A DNA stretch of 64,000 nt from UBA1240 sp045599185 (GTDB lineage Bacteria > Spirochaetota > Spirochaetia > Treponematales > Treponemataceae): positions 1-64,000 of the forward strand of contig JAZRVO010000031.1 of NCBI GenBank assembly GCA_045599185.1, read 5' to 3'. A model generated the notes under the pieces. The model made no database searches. It was not told where the DNA came from and saw only the letters and a list, made by a program, of their open reading frames with translations. The position numbers were made by a program, and so were the translations under genes. This document shows, piece by piece, positions 26,040 to 36,041 of the stretch; the stretch's first letter is position 1; each line of letters starts with the position of its first letter.

Positions 26040-28295
26040 GTGAAAAAAAATAATCTGGGAATTTTTCTGAAAACTTTGTGCTTTTTATGCCTGCTTTTAA
26101 TTTCCTGCCCGGTTTGGGCGGTAATCCGGTTTGACAATCTGGACTTAAACGCAAAAAACACACTGCTTTTTTCGGCAAGTGCTGCAACTCCGTGGGTTCC
26201 GCAGTACGATGCTCTTTTTACTTCTTCCTGTGACGGTACAAACGTGCGCATTCTTTCATGTTTCCCCGAAGCCATGGAACTTTTGGAAGAAGGCAAAACC
26301 TTGCAGATTCGCAACTGGTTTGGTACGGCGCGTTTTAGTGCCGAAAACAACGCCATAAAATGGACAAGCCGCACGCCGATTTTTGAAAACGGCAAGCCGC
26401 TTTCCTATAATCCGCCGGCAGTAATGCAGGTAAGCCCGAACGGAAAATACACAGCCGTTCTGCGCAAGACAAGCCCGGCTTATGCTGAACTGCTTTTAAT
26501 TGACGAAGAAAATTCCATTCAGACAGTAATTGCCGAAAACGTGCCTTTTGATACGAAGGTTGTTCCCGTAAAATGGGCTTACGATTCAAGTTTTTTTGTA
26601 TACCAGAATCAGGGAAAAATACTTTTTGCCCAGCCCGGCATGTTTTTTAATTCAACCCGAATTAGCGAACAGTACCGCACCCTTGGCGAGGGCACTATCA
26701 ACAATGTTTACTGGTGCGAAAACGGCGACCTGATTATTGCTCAGGGCAAGGATTTGTTTGCCCTGCCCAAAAACGAACTTTATACCCGTTCGCTTTATAC
26801 GGACGTTGTTGGCAGCGGAAGGCGCATTGGCAGCCTGCCTGCAATTTTTGACAACAAGCGTGACAGTTTCTGGTTTGACAGAAGCGGCAAAACCGTTCTG
26901 TTTGTGCAGAACAACAGCAATTTGTGGCTTCTTCAGACTGATTCCGGGGCAAACGGAAAAAATGCCTTTGTTGCACCTTTTGTAAGCCTGCCGAATCAGG
27001 TAAGCAATGTGCAGGTTTTCTGGACGAGTGAAAATCTGCCTGTTATTTGGGCAACCCAGCTTTTGAACGGCAAAACTAATGCAATTGCATTTAAAATGAA
27101 CAGAACTGTTCTTGCCAACGGCAGTTCTTCTTACGGTGTTTCTGCCCTTGCACTGCCGCAAAATGCCGGCATGCCAAAAATTTCGCCAAATGGTGAAAAA
27201 ATTGCCTTTACCAGCGACGAAGGGCTGTTTGTTTACAGCTGCAGGAACTGGCAAAGCGTAGAAGTCTATAAAGAAGAAAAAGTGCACACTTACTTGTGGG
27301 CTAGTGATTCGGCACTTTTTGTAGGCGGCTGGCAGACAATCCGCAGCTGGAACATTGATACGAAAGTTCAGCATGTTCTGTTTTTGTCTTCAGCACAAAA
27401 ATTCGGCTGGAATGCCAGCGGCCAGAATGTGCTGGCAGAAGTTGCTGGCAAAACTCTGGTTTTTAACCAGTCTACAGGTTTGTGGCATTTAAGCAGTGAA
27501 AAATTAAGCGAAAAACGTAGCGTGCAGAATGAAAGTGTCCGCGTGTTTATTGATGACAGCAGGAACGGCTATTTTGAAAATTCAATTTACGTGCGCTACG
27601 TTGCAGAAAATACTTTTACCAGACCGCTGTTTATTGAACCGGCGGCAACAGAAACCGGTGCGTTTAAAGCCCAAAAGCCGAAAGTTGCCTTATGTTTTGA
27701 AGCGCTGGACAATGATGACGGTTTGACGGACATTCTGGCAACCTTGCAGGATAACGGGGTTAAGGCAACTTTCTTTATCAACGGTGAATTTATCCGCAGG
27801 TTTCCTACCGGCGTGCAGGAAATTGTTGCAGGTGGTCACCAGTGCGGTTCAATGTTTTTTAGCACAATTGATTTGCTTTCGCCTAATTACAACATAGACG
27901 AAGCGTTTATTTTGCAGGGGCTTGCCCGCAACGAAGACGAATTCTTTGATTTGACAGGCCGCGACATGTCTTTAATCTGGCATACCCCGGACTATATAAG
28001 CAACAGCATGATAAATGCCGCAGGTGCAAAGGCCGGGTACACTTTTGTTATGCCCGACATTGCTCCGGCGGACTGGGTAACAAGCGAAACGGCTGCAAAA
28101 GTTCCCGGCATGTATAAAAGTTCTGCAGAACTGGTTGAACAGACCGTTAAGCAGCTTAAACCCGGCTGTACCATTACCCTGCAGGTTGGCTTAAGCAAGG
28201 GTAAACGCCCGGACTATGTTTATGAATATCTGGACAGCCTTATAAATGAAATTCTGGCTCAGGGCTACGAAATTACTACGTATTCTCACCGCTAG
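26040..28295 (+). CDS. Exported beta-propeller protein with polysaccharide-deacetylase-like C-terminus
   Basis: A GTG start with GGAG 8 bp upstream gives a signal peptide (hydrophobic to about residue 27). Residues about 35-490 hold TolB/WD-like propeller repeats (VSPNGKYTAVL, ISPNGEKIAFTSDEG). Residues about 545-751 follow the NodB polysaccharide deacetylase fold. The first catalytic motif, normally TFDDG, is replaced by CFEALDNDDG, and the HSxxH motif is reduced to HQCGS. Metal-dependent deacetylase activity is therefore doubtful, and the domain may only bind glycan. The fusion suggests an envelope or glycan-binding role in the periplasm. Confidence 0.75.
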   Translation: MKKNNLGIFLKTLCFLCLLLISCPVWAVIRFDNLDLNAKNTLLFSASAATPWVPQYDALFTSSCDGTNVRILSCFPEAMELLEEGKTLQIRNWFGTARFSAENNAIKWTSRTPIFENGKPLSYNPPAVMQVSPNGKYTAVLRKTSPAYAELLLIDEENSIQTVIAENVPFDTKVVPVKWAYDSSFFVYQNQGKILFAQPGMFFNSTRISEQYRTLGEGTINNVYWCENGDLIIAQGKDLFALPKNELYTRSLYTDVVGSGRRIGSLPAIFDNKRDSFWFDRSGKTVLFVQNNSNLWLLQTDSGANGKNAFVAPFVSLPNQVSNVQVFWTSENLPVIWATQLLNGKTNAIAFKMNRTVLANGSSSYGVSALALPQNAGMPKISPNGEKIAFTSDEGLFVYSCRNWQSVEVYKEEKVHTYLWASDSALFVGGWQTIRSWNIDTKVQHVLFLSSAQKFGWNASGQNVLAEVAGKTLVFNQSTGLWHLSSEKLSEKRSVQNESVRVFIDDSRNGYFENSIYVRYVAENTFTRPLFIEPAATETGAFKAQKPKVALCFEALDNDDGLTDILATLQDNGVKATFFINGEFIRRFPTGVQEIVAGGHQCGSMFFSTIDLLSPNYNIDEAFILQGLARNEDEFFDLTGRDMSLIWHTPDYISNSMINAAGAKAGYTFVMPDIAPADWVTSETAAKVPGMYKSSAELVEQTVKQLKPGCTITLQVGLSKGKRPDYVYEYLDSLINEILAQGYEITTYSHR

Positions 28296-28318
28296 GCAAA
28301 AAAAAGACTGGTTTAAGG

Positions 28319-28440
28319 TATTAGGCCAATATCAAGTTTATATGAAATGCCCGAAAAACAGCCTGTCTGCGGCTGTTTTTTCGCAATTATATAGATGTTT
28401 TTTTTGCCTTTTAGATAAAACTCGAAATTGAACCTATTAA
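28319..28440. repeat. Palindromic intergenic element A (MITE-like)
   Basis: The 122-bp element has imperfect terminal inverted repeats (TATTAGGCCAATATC near the left end; GAAATTGAACCTATTAA at the right end). Its inner hairpin is AAAAACAGCC-TGTCTGC-GGCTGTTTTTT. The termini and inner hairpin recur in element B (35731-35936), and the inner hairpin recurs in element C (49941-50042). It has no coding capacity. Confidence 0.6.
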
Positions 28441-28450
28441 TTGAAAAAAC

Positions 28451-28506
28451 AAAAGGCACAGTTTGAAGCAGCTTAAAGCAAAGTGCGTTTCAACTGTGCC
28501 TTTTTT
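28451..28506 (+). terminator. Terminator between convergent genes
   Basis: AAAAGGCACAGTTTG pairs with CAACTGTGCCTTTTTT. It follows the propeller/deacetylase-like gene and could act on both strands. Confidence 0.7.
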
Positions 28507-28536
28507 ATTTATGGTTTGCAGTGAATCTTAAAAAGA

Positions 28537-28573
28537 GCCGGACAAGGTTCTTTTTATCAGCATCTTGTCCGGC
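28537..28573 (-). terminator. Terminator after the DD-carboxypeptidase gene
   Basis: GCCGGACAAG and CTTGTCCGGC form a 10-bp perfect stem. On the minus strand it lies 14 bp after the dacA stop and is followed by CTCTTTTT. Confidence 0.75.
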
Positions 28574-28586
28574 GTATTTTAAGGTT

Positions 28587-29987
28587 TTATTTTTTTTCTA
28601 TAAGGTTCTGGGCTATTTTGTCAGCGGTTCTTTTAATTGTGCTGCCTTCCAGAATTGTACGGTCGGCAATCAGCGGAATTTCTTCCAGCACAATGCCGTC
28701 CACCGAATACTGAACCTTGCCCAGCTGGTCACCGGCCTGAACTGGTGCAATAATGCTGTCGCATATCTGACTGGTTCTTACCACTTTACTGGCAGCATTT
28801 TCGCTGATGCTCGGCACGGTTAATGCGTGGTTTTTGGTTTCCATCAGGTAAACTGCATTTTCAGTTCCCTGCCAGACCCTTACCGGCACAACAATTTTTT
28901 CCTGCGCAGGCGCTGTTTCAAAGCTTGCAAAAGCCCAGTTCATCAGTTTGCGGCCGTCGGCAATGCGGTAGCGGTTGCCTTCTGCCGTGCCAACCCCCGG
29001 GCCGCCCATTGTTACGCTTATAAAGCGCGTGTTGCCGCGTTTTGCAGTAAGTGAAATGTTAAAGCCCGATTCGTAAATGAAGCCGGTTTTCAGGCCGTCG
29101 CAGCCTTCAACAATATTCAAAAGCTTGTTGCTGGCATACATTTTTTTTGTGTAAATGCCACCGGTATAATTTGCCGGGTAATTTTCCTTTGTAGGGTAAT
29201 CAAAACTTGGCGCCGAATGGTAAGTTTTCAGTGCATCCGGGTACTTGCTGATGTATGCGCGTGCCAGTGCGGCAAATTCTCGTGGCGTGGTAGTGTTCAG
29301 TTCGCTGTAGCCGGAAGCGTCTACAAAGCGCGTATTTTTCAAACCCAGCTTCACCATTTCCGCATTCATCCGTTCGCAGAAGGCTTCTACGGAACCGCTT
29401 AAATGGTAGGCAAGTGCGGTTGCTGCGTCGTTGCCGGAAGCAACGGAAAGACCCATTAAAAGTTCGTGTACGCTTACCAGCTGGTTTTCGGCCAGACCCA
29501 TTAAGGAAGACTGGGGTGGTGCGTTGCGCGCCCACGCCTGACGCACGGGTTCAAAACGGGTGTCAAGGCTGGTTTCTCCGTTTGCCACAGCCTGAAAAAC
29601 CACGTACATAACAGCAATTTTGGTCATTGAAGCAGGCGGAATTACGTTATCTGCATTTTTTTCAAAAAGCACGCAGCCGTTGCTTGCGTCTATAATAATT
29701 CCGGCCTTTGCATAAATGAACAGATTTGCAGGCTTTACCGGGTAGGGAAGGGCACCAAGCAGCGGTTCCGGGTACTTGCTGTCAAGCACGTACTGCAAAA
29801 ACGACTGCTGTGATTCGTCCAGAGCCTGTGGTACCGGCGGCTGCATCTGCTGGTAAACGTACCAGGCAAATCCGCCGGCGGCGCAAAGGCACAAAAACAA
29901 AGGCGCAATCCAAAAAAGGTGCCTTAATTTTTTGCCTTTGCCTTTGCTTTTTGGTTCTTTTACTGAATTTGTAGATTCTTCTGTCAT
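28587..29987 (-). CDS. dacA: D-alanyl-D-alanine carboxypeptidase (PBP5-type)
   Basis: A signal anchor (about residues 24-46) precedes an S11 serine peptidase domain with SxxK as SMTK (Ser120, Lys123), SGN (VASGNDA) and KTG (LKTGFIY). A C-terminal beta domain follows, typical of PBP5 enzymes. It trims the terminal D-Ala from peptidoglycan pentapeptides. The ATG overlaps the trpS stop by 4 bp, so it is translationally coupled to trpS; this pairing with an aminoacyl-tRNA synthetase looks positional rather than functional. Confidence 0.92.
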   Translation of the reverse strand: MTEESTNSVKEPKSKGKGKKLRHLFWIAPLFLCLCAAGGFAWYVYQQMQPPVPQALDESQQSFLQYVLDSKYPEPLLGALPYPVKPANLFIYAKAGIIIDASNGCVLFEKNADNVIPPASMTKIAVMYVVFQAVANGETSLDTRFEPVRQAWARNAPPQSSLMGLAENQLVSVHELLMGLSVASGNDAATALAYHLSGSVEAFCERMNAEMVKLGLKNTRFVDASGYSELNTTTPREFAALARAYISKYPDALKTYHSAPSFDYPTKENYPANYTGGIYTKKMYASNKLLNIVEGCDGLKTGFIYESGFNISLTAKRGNTRFISVTMGGPGVGTAEGNRYRIADGRKLMNWAFASFETAPAQEKIVVPVRVWQGTENAVYLMETKNHALTVPSISENAASKVVRTSQICDSIIAPVQAGDQLGKVQYSVDGIVLEEIPLIADRTILEGSTIKRTADKIAQNLIEKK

Positions 29988-31060
29988 ATTACCATGTTCA
30001 TTACTTGGCGAACTTCTTCAAGAGTTGCGCTTGCTTCTTCACGGGCTTTTGCAATGCCTTTGCGCAAAACCTGCTGAATGTATTCAGGGTTCTGTTCAAG
30101 CTGGGCGCGTTTTGCACGGTGCGGACGAAGATATTCGTTCAAAGCTTCGGTCAAACGGTTTTTCAGCATTCCGCCGCCGCCTTCGCCAATTGAATCGGCA
30201 ATTGCCTGCGGTTCTTCGCCTGTACAAAGCGAAATAAGCATCAAAAGGTTTGCTACTTCCGGGCGGTTTACCGGGTCGTATGTAATTACGCGTTCGCCGT
30301 CGGTTTTGGCTTTTTTAATAAGTTTTGCGGTTTCGTCTTCGGTATGGCAAAGCATGATTGCGTTATTGCGGCTTTTGCTCATTTTCTGACCGCCGTCCAG
30401 ACCTTTAATCATTGGTGCTTTGCTTAAAAGCGGCTGCGGTTCCGGGAATACCGACTGTTTTGAAGCGTAGCGTTCGTTAAAACGGCGTGCAATCTGTCTG
30501 GTAATTTCAAGGTGCGGCAGCTGGTCTTTGCCAACCGGCACAACTGTGCCCTTGCAGAACAGAATGTCTGCTGCCTGATGAACCGGATAAGTGTACATAC
30601 CGGCGTTAATGCGGCTTAAGCCCGCAGCCTGAATTTCTTCCTTTACGGTAGGGTTGCGGTCAAGTTCCGACATTGTTACCAGCGTAAGGAACGGTAAAAG
30701 CAGCTGGTTCAATTCCGGCACGTGGCTGTGCGGAAAAATAAACGTGCGGTCATTTTCCGGGTCAAGGCCGGCAGCAATGTAGTCAATTGTAAGCTGCTGA
30801 ATGTATTGTGCAATATTTTCAAAACTGTCGTGGTCGGTTAAAACCTGATAGTCGGCAATTACAATGCGTGTAGGTACGCCAAGGTTTTGCAGTCTTACAC
30901 GGTTCTGCAGCGAACCGAAAAGGTGGCCGATGTGCAGTCTGCCTGTAGGGCGGTCACCAGTTAAGATTTTATATTTTGCAGGGTTTTGAATTAAGTCTGC
31001 TTCCAGTTTGCGGCTTTTTTCCAATGCGGCTTCAAAAGTCTCTGAAAAGGTTTCTTCCAT
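29984..31060 (-). CDS. trpS: Tryptophan--tRNA ligase
   Basis: The 358-residue class Ic synthetase has the HIGH motif as RLHIGHLFGS near residue 42 and KMSKS as QKMSKSRNNAI. It charges tRNA-Trp with tryptophan. Length and domain order are normal for TrpRS. AGGAGA precedes the ATG. The 3' end overlaps dacA by 4 bp. Confidence 0.95.
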   Translation of the reverse strand: MEETFSETFEAALEKSRKLEADLIQNPAKYKILTGDRPTGRLHIGHLFGSLQNRVRLQNLGVPTRIVIADYQVLTDHDSFENIAQYIQQLTIDYIAAGLDPENDRTFIFPHSHVPELNQLLLPFLTLVTMSELDRNPTVKEEIQAAGLSRINAGMYTYPVHQAADILFCKGTVVPVGKDQLPHLEITRQIARRFNERYASKQSVFPEPQPLLSKAPMIKGLDGGQKMSKSRNNAIMLCHTEDETAKLIKKAKTDGERVITYDPVNRPEVANLLMLISLCTGEEPQAIADSIGEGGGGMLKNRLTEALNEYLRPHRAKRAQLEQNPEYIQQVLRKGIAKAREEASATLEEVRQVMNMVI

Positions 31061-31237
31061 TATTTTTCTCCTAAAAATTATGCGCGTTTAGTGTCCTTTA
31101 AAAATTCGGAACTTAAAAACATTTAGTCTGCTAGGCCAAAACTTTAAGCAATGGCAACTTAACCAGCGGTATTTTATCAAAAATCATGCAATTTTGCAAT
31201 TTGACCGCGCGGCACAAACCAAGCAAGTTTACGGATT

Positions 31238-34200
31238 TTACATATTATCCGTCAGCTTGACAATTGTGTCGTAGTCGTAAACGTTGGCCGCTTTTGCAAG
31301 CCCGGCAAGCAGTTCCTGATTTTTTTCAGCCCACGTAAAATTTTGCAGTTCTTCTATGATTGCCTGAACTGTCAGAATGTCAAAGTTTTCAGCAAAAGTG
31401 CGGATTTCGCAGATTTTGTGACCAAAATACTGATTGTTGCCAGTCTGTTTGCCAGTGCCGGGGTTGTTCTGCACGCTGTTTGCACCGTAAGCCATGCTTG
31501 CCGTTAAAGCGCTGGTTTCAAAATATTCGTTTATGTTCTTTACAATTTCTTCAACAATTTCAAAACAGGTTTCGGCATTTTCCTTAACGTATTCGCCGTT
31601 GCCAGCCGCCCCGGCTTTTTCCAGTTTTTCAGCAAGGGTTGCCGCATATTCTGCGCCAATTGAACGGGATGCGCTTTTTAATGCATGCACGTTAACCGTA
31701 AACTGGTGCAAATCCTGCTTTTCCAGCGCGCCGGTTAAAAGTTCAATTTTGGCATTGGCATCAACAACGTAGCTTGCAAGAATGTCAAGGTAATTGGTAA
31801 GGTTACTGCCGGCGTATTCAACGCCCAAAGCAGTGTTAACTCCCGGTATTACAATAACTTGCCGCGCTGCGTTAAGGGTTTCGGTATTAATTATTTTTGC
31901 GTCTTCAATCTTGTCTTCAGGCACCCAGCGCGCCAAAAGCGAATTAAGCGCATTGTTTTCAATCGGCTTGGAAAGAAAGTCGTCAAAGCCTTCTTCCAGG
32001 AATTTTTCCTTCATGCCGTTAATGGCGTTGGCGGTAAGGGCAATGATTCTGCTTTTTGCATTTTTGTTCTGCAATTTTCTTATTTCGTGCGCCGCCTCAA
32101 TTCCGTCCATTTCCGGCATAAGGTGATCCATGAAAATGATGTCGAAGTTCTGGTTTTTAAGGATTTCAAGAGCGTCAAAGCCGCTGCTTGCAGTTTCTGC
32201 CTTTACGCCGTGAATTTCCAGAAGTCCCGTGGCAACTTTCAGGTTTACTATGTTGTCATCAACAACCAGCACCTGCAAATTTGGTGAATAAATCTGTTCC
32301 ATTGAATCGACAAAAACGCTTTCGCTTCTGTAATTCTGCTTTTCGTTCAGCAGGTTTGCCAGCGGCACGCAGTAAAGCGGCGTTTTAAGCATTTTTACGT
32401 CTTTGTTCTGAGCAAAATCGTATTCCGAATCTGCCAGAAGTGCCAGTTTTACGTTTTTGTCGCTGCCGTGAATCGTAGCCTTTACCTTGTTAAAATAAAG
32501 CGAAGAACTGAAAACCCAGTCGAATTTTTTGTTTTTCTTCAAAACTTCTGCAAGTTCGGCGTATGTACTGCAAAGTTCGGGCTGAATGCCCAAGTCGCTA
32601 AGAAGAATTGCCAGAAAACGCCTGTTCCTTCGGCGCGGTTCAAAAACTACCACGGATTTTGACCGCAGGCTTTCGGTTTTAACCAGCGGCTGGTGGTTTT
32701 TAATTTTCTGGTGCAGCTGAAGCGTAAAGGTTGAACCGTTGCCGTATTCGCTTGAAAAATCCAGTGAACCGTCCATAAGTTCGCAAAGCTGCTTGCATAT
32801 TGCCAGTCCAAGGCCGGTTCCTTCAATGTTGCGGTTGCGTTTTGTGTCAAGGCGTTCAAACATTGTAAAAAGTTTCTGCTGGTCTTCTGCCTTAATGCCA
32901 ATGCCCGTGTCCTGCACTTCAATTACAAGGTTCAGGTCGTTGTCTTCTACCACACCGGAAATTGTCATTGTGATGCTGCCTTCTTTTGTGTACTTTATGG
33001 CGTTTGTAAGCAGGTTCAGCAGAATCTGCTTTATGCGCAGTTCGTCACCAATCAGTTCTTTGGGCAGGTCGGGCGCAATACGGATGAGGAATGAAAGGAA
33101 TGTGTCGTGGGCACGTATGCGCGTCATTGAAATTACGTCGTGAATCATTGAATCGAAACTGTACGGCGCGGTTACAAGTTCAAATTTGCCGCTTTCTATT
33201 TTTGAAAAATCCAGAATGTCGTTGATGATGCCCAAAAGGTTGCGGCTTGAATTGTTTATGTTCTGGGCGTAGTCGCGGATGTGGGGCGCAAGGTTTTTGT
33301 CCATCAGCGTCAGTTCGCTCATGCCCAGAATTGCGTTTAAAGGCGTGCGGATTTCGTGGCTCATGTTTGCAAGGAAAGTGCTTTTTGCATTTGTGCCGGA
33401 AATTGCTGCGTCTTTTGCTTCTTTCAGCATCTGTTCAGATTCGTGCTCTAAAATTTTAAAGCAGATGTTCATTACGCAGGCGTTAAGGCAGTTTATGGTC
33501 TGGGCATCTGGTTCAGTTTCGCGCCGCGTGTTGTCAAAGCAGGCAAAACCCCATATTCCGTTGCCGTTTTTAATTGGCAAAAGCAGGCGGCACATTACTC
33601 CGTTGGAAGCCATCTGGTATTTTATAAGGCCGGAACTCTGGCTTTGGTAAATAACTACCGGCTGCGGGTCTTTGAAAATGCGGTTCCAGTCGGGGAAAAA
33701 AGTATCAAGGTTCAGGTTGAAGTCGAAGCGCGACATTTTTTCATCGGTGCTGTTGTCTTCCCATTTGCATACAAGGTTGCACTGGGGTATAAGGTTCGGC
33801 GTATCCAACGAAAGGTTCCAGATTGAGGCTTTGTTCATCTGGCTGTGTCTGGCAATAAACTCAAGGCATGTGCTTAAGCGGTTGTAAAAATTCTGGCTAA
33901 GGTCCTGGCTTGCAATGTTTTTGCTTGAATTAAAAATCAAATTGAATTTTTCATTGTTTTCTTCTATTGAATTCTGCTGTTTTTTTATCTGTTCTTTTAA
34001 GCTGCGCTGCTGAAGGCGCGTGTTAAGGCTAAAAACCATTGAACTTAATGCCAGAAAACAGATGAAAGCAATAATGATTGCCTTAAAATAGCCCGTGTAC
34101 ACAAAAGACTGGGGCTTGCCGATGAACACGCCGTCTGCAAATTTTTTGTTGCCGCCGCTCATTACAAAATAACGGCGAACTGTTGTGTGGTTGTAAAGGT

Positions 34201-35698
34201 AGCGGCCGTAAAGCGGATTTTCTATTGAAGTGCATGCGGCCGGAAATGGGGTGCCGCTTAAAATATTGTTTACAAGGCTTTTCAGGCGTTCAAAATAATA
34301 ATCGTTGTCGCAATAGCTGCCGCCAACGGCATATTTAAAATAGCTGTCGTACTTTAAGCTGAAAATCGGCACCCTGCATTCGGCAAGTGAATTGGTAAGC
34401 TGCAAATTGCCCATGTTGCCAATTAAAACTGCTGAATAGTTTTCAAGCGAACGCATGAAACGCGGCAAAAGTTCAGTTTTTATGCTGTCGCTGTAAATAA
34501 TTGACAGATTTTCAAATCTGCCGTCAATCTGTTTCTGTATTTCTGCCTGCCATGCCCGGCCGTCGCTGTCGGCTGAATTTATTACCAGCAGGTTTTTGGT
34601 TTTTGGAAAAAGTTCGAGGATTTTTTCTACGGTTTGCCGCGCGCCAATCGGTTTTTGCAGAATGAATGAATAGTTTTCCGGTATGTTTTTTTCAAATTCG
34701 CTGCCGTTAATCAGTTCGCCTGAAATTACTGCCGGTATGCCTGAAAACAGAATGCGGTAATTGCTGCTTAAAAAGCCTGCAGCACTCTGGCCGTCGCTTA
34801 CAATAAGCCGCGGCATCTGTTTTGAAAAAGTGCTGTGCAGTGCAGAAAGTGCCTGATTGTTTATAAGCGCCTGTCCTGTTTTGTGAATGTCCCTTGGAAT
34901 GTTTACAAAAGTTACGGGGCAGTTTAATTTCTGCAAATGGGTTTTCTGGCTGGTGCTTTCCTGGGTGTTTGCATCAAATGAACTTAAAAACAGAACGCCG
35001 GATTCATTGTCTTCCCCCGGATTAAAATTCAAAATGCTGCCGTAAAGCCCTTCTGCTTTTATGGCGTTCAGTTCCTGCGAAAATTTATTGGCAAGTCCGG
35101 CTCTGTCTTTTGAAAAATACAAATAGGCCTGAATATTAGGGCAAAAACCAGCCGGCTGAATGTCCAGAGGAAGCGGCGTGCGTTTTTTTCCGTCTATGTA
35201 GGAAATTATTCCGTAATCGCACTGGTTCTGCCTGAAGGCTTCAAAAAGTTCCTGTTCACTGGCAAATTTCAAGCTTGTTGTACCGTTTTCTTCCGTTTCT
35301 GCAAGTTTTTTTTCGCTGGTTAAGTCGCCTGCAAGGTAAGCAACGCGTTTGCCTGTCAAATCGTTCCAGCCGTTAATTTTTGGCGCGTTTTTTGGACCTA
35401 CAACTGCATAAATAATGTTTGCAACCGGTTCAATTGCCTTTATGCCGTTCTGGGGTACCGGTCCAACGGTAAAATTCAAAACCGCATCTGCAAGTCCTTC
35501 CTGCAAGTAAAAGGGCACAATGTGCGCGTTGTTTACGGTAAAAGTGGATTCTACGCCGCAGCGGCTAAGCACCTGTGCGCTTATGCGGCTTACGTCCAGC
35601 GGACTTGTTTCTGGAATGGCAATGTTGCATACGGTTTGTTGTGCCGTAATTAAAAATGCAGCAAAAGTAAAAATGGCGTTTGCAAAAAACTTTTTCAT
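31238..35698 (-). CDS. Hybrid histidine kinase with two periplasmic sensor regions, GAF-like, two receiver-like and HPt domains
   Basis: The 1486-residue protein begins with a signal peptide. Two periplasmic sensor regions follow: a PhnD/SBP-like domain (about 25-230) and an ABC-sugar-binding-like domain (about 235-500). A membrane helix (about 540-562) and coiled coil come next, then a GAF-like domain (about 595-755). The kinase core has His782 in NMSHEIRTPLNAI, an N-box (NAIKYT) and G2 (GTGLGLAI). A first receiver-like domain lacks its Asp, while the second is canonical with Asp1190 (FMDHLMPEMDG). A C-terminal HPt has His1338 (HALKSASRS). It should sense a periplasmic solute or lipid and run an internal phosphorelay. 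The likely output partner is the receiver gene 343 bp upstream. Confidence 0.85.
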   Translation of the reverse strand: MKKFFANAIFTFAAFLITAQQTVCNIAIPETSPLDVSRISAQVLSRCGVESTFTVNNAHIVPFYLQEGLADAVLNFTVGPVPQNGIKAIEPVANIIYAVVGPKNAPKINGWNDLTGKRVAYLAGDLTSEKKLAETEENGTTSLKFASEQELFEAFRQNQCDYGIISYIDGKKRTPLPLDIQPAGFCPNIQAYLYFSKDRAGLANKFSQELNAIKAEGLYGSILNFNPGEDNESGVLFLSSFDANTQESTSQKTHLQKLNCPVTFVNIPRDIHKTGQALINNQALSALHSTFSKQMPRLIVSDGQSAAGFLSSNYRILFSGIPAVISGELINGSEFEKNIPENYSFILQKPIGARQTVEKILELFPKTKNLLVINSADSDGRAWQAEIQKQIDGRFENLSIIYSDSIKTELLPRFMRSLENYSAVLIGNMGNLQLTNSLAECRVPIFSLKYDSYFKYAVGGSYCDNDYYFERLKSLVNNILSGTPFPAACTSIENPLYGRYLYNHTTVRRYFVMSGGNKKFADGVFIGKPQSFVYTGYFKAIIIAFICFLALSSMVFSLNTRLQQRSLKEQIKKQQNSIEENNEKFNLIFNSSKNIASQDLSQNFYNRLSTCLEFIARHSQMNKASIWNLSLDTPNLIPQCNLVCKWEDNSTDEKMSRFDFNLNLDTFFPDWNRIFKDPQPVVIYQSQSSGLIKYQMASNGVMCRLLLPIKNGNGIWGFACFDNTRRETEPDAQTINCLNACVMNICFKILEHESEQMLKEAKDAAISGTNAKSTFLANMSHEIRTPLNAILGMSELTLMDKNLAPHIRDYAQNINNSSRNLLGIINDILDFSKIESGKFELVTAPYSFDSMIHDVISMTRIRAHDTFLSFLIRIAPDLPKELIGDELRIKQILLNLLTNAIKYTKEGSITMTISGVVEDNDLNLVIEVQDTGIGIKAEDQQKLFTMFERLDTKRNRNIEGTGLGLAICKQLCELMDGSLDFSSEYGNGSTFTLQLHQKIKNHQPLVKTESLRSKSVVVFEPRRRNRRFLAILLSDLGIQPELCSTYAELAEVLKKNKKFDWVFSSSLYFNKVKATIHGSDKNVKLALLADSEYDFAQNKDVKMLKTPLYCVPLANLLNEKQNYRSESVFVDSMEQIYSPNLQVLVVDDNIVNLKVATGLLEIHGVKAETASSGFDALEILKNQNFDIIFMDHLMPEMDGIEAAHEIRKLQNKNAKSRIIALTANAINGMKEKFLEEGFDDFLSKPIENNALNSLLARWVPEDKIEDAKIINTETLNAARQVIVIPGVNTALGVEYAGSNLTNYLDILASYVVDANAKIELLTGALEKQDLHQFTVNVHALKSASRSIGAEYAATLAEKLEKAGAAGNGEYVKENAETCFEIVEEIVKNINEYFETSALTASMAYGANSVQNNPGTGKQTGNNQYFGHKICEIRTFAENFDILTVQAIIEELQNFTWAEKNQELLAGLAKAANVYDYDTIVKLTDNM

Positions 35699-36041
35699 TT
35701 ATAAAGTCCTTAAAAATTTGGTTTTTGGAATATTAGGCCAAATATCGAATTTTTATGAAATGCCCCAAAAAACAGCCTTTCAACAGTCCATGACCCCACA
35801 AAAAAAACTTGTGCCATGCACCATGCACGGTGTTTTTTTTCGTGTCTGTGACTGTCTGCGGCTTTTTTTAGCACAATTACACAATTAACAGATGGCTTTT
35901 GGCTTTTTGCATAAAACTCGAAATTGAACCTATTAAAAATTACAATTTTAAAATTTTTCCGTTTTTGCAAAAAAAGCGGAAAGCCGGTTTGTTTTTCAGT
36001 TTAAAAGCCGGCGTTTAAAATTGCCGCGGCTAAATTTTTGC
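35699..36041. other. Spacer between the receiver gene and the hybrid kinase, 343 bp
   Basis: Most of the spacer is palindromic element B (35731-35936). The remaining sequence is A/T-rich, with no gene or clear promoter seen. Confidence 0.6.
35731..35936. repeat. Palindromic intergenic element B (MITE-like, nested)
   Basis: The termini match element A (TATTAGGCCAAATATCG at the left; GAAATTGAACCTATTAA at the right). The AACAGCC/GGCT core hairpin is interrupted by about 80 bp that themselves form an inverted repeat: CCACAAAAAAAAC pairs with GTTTTTTTTCGTG around GCCATGCACCATGCACGGT. It therefore looks like an element within an element. It sits between the receiver gene and the kinase gene. Confidence 0.6.
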
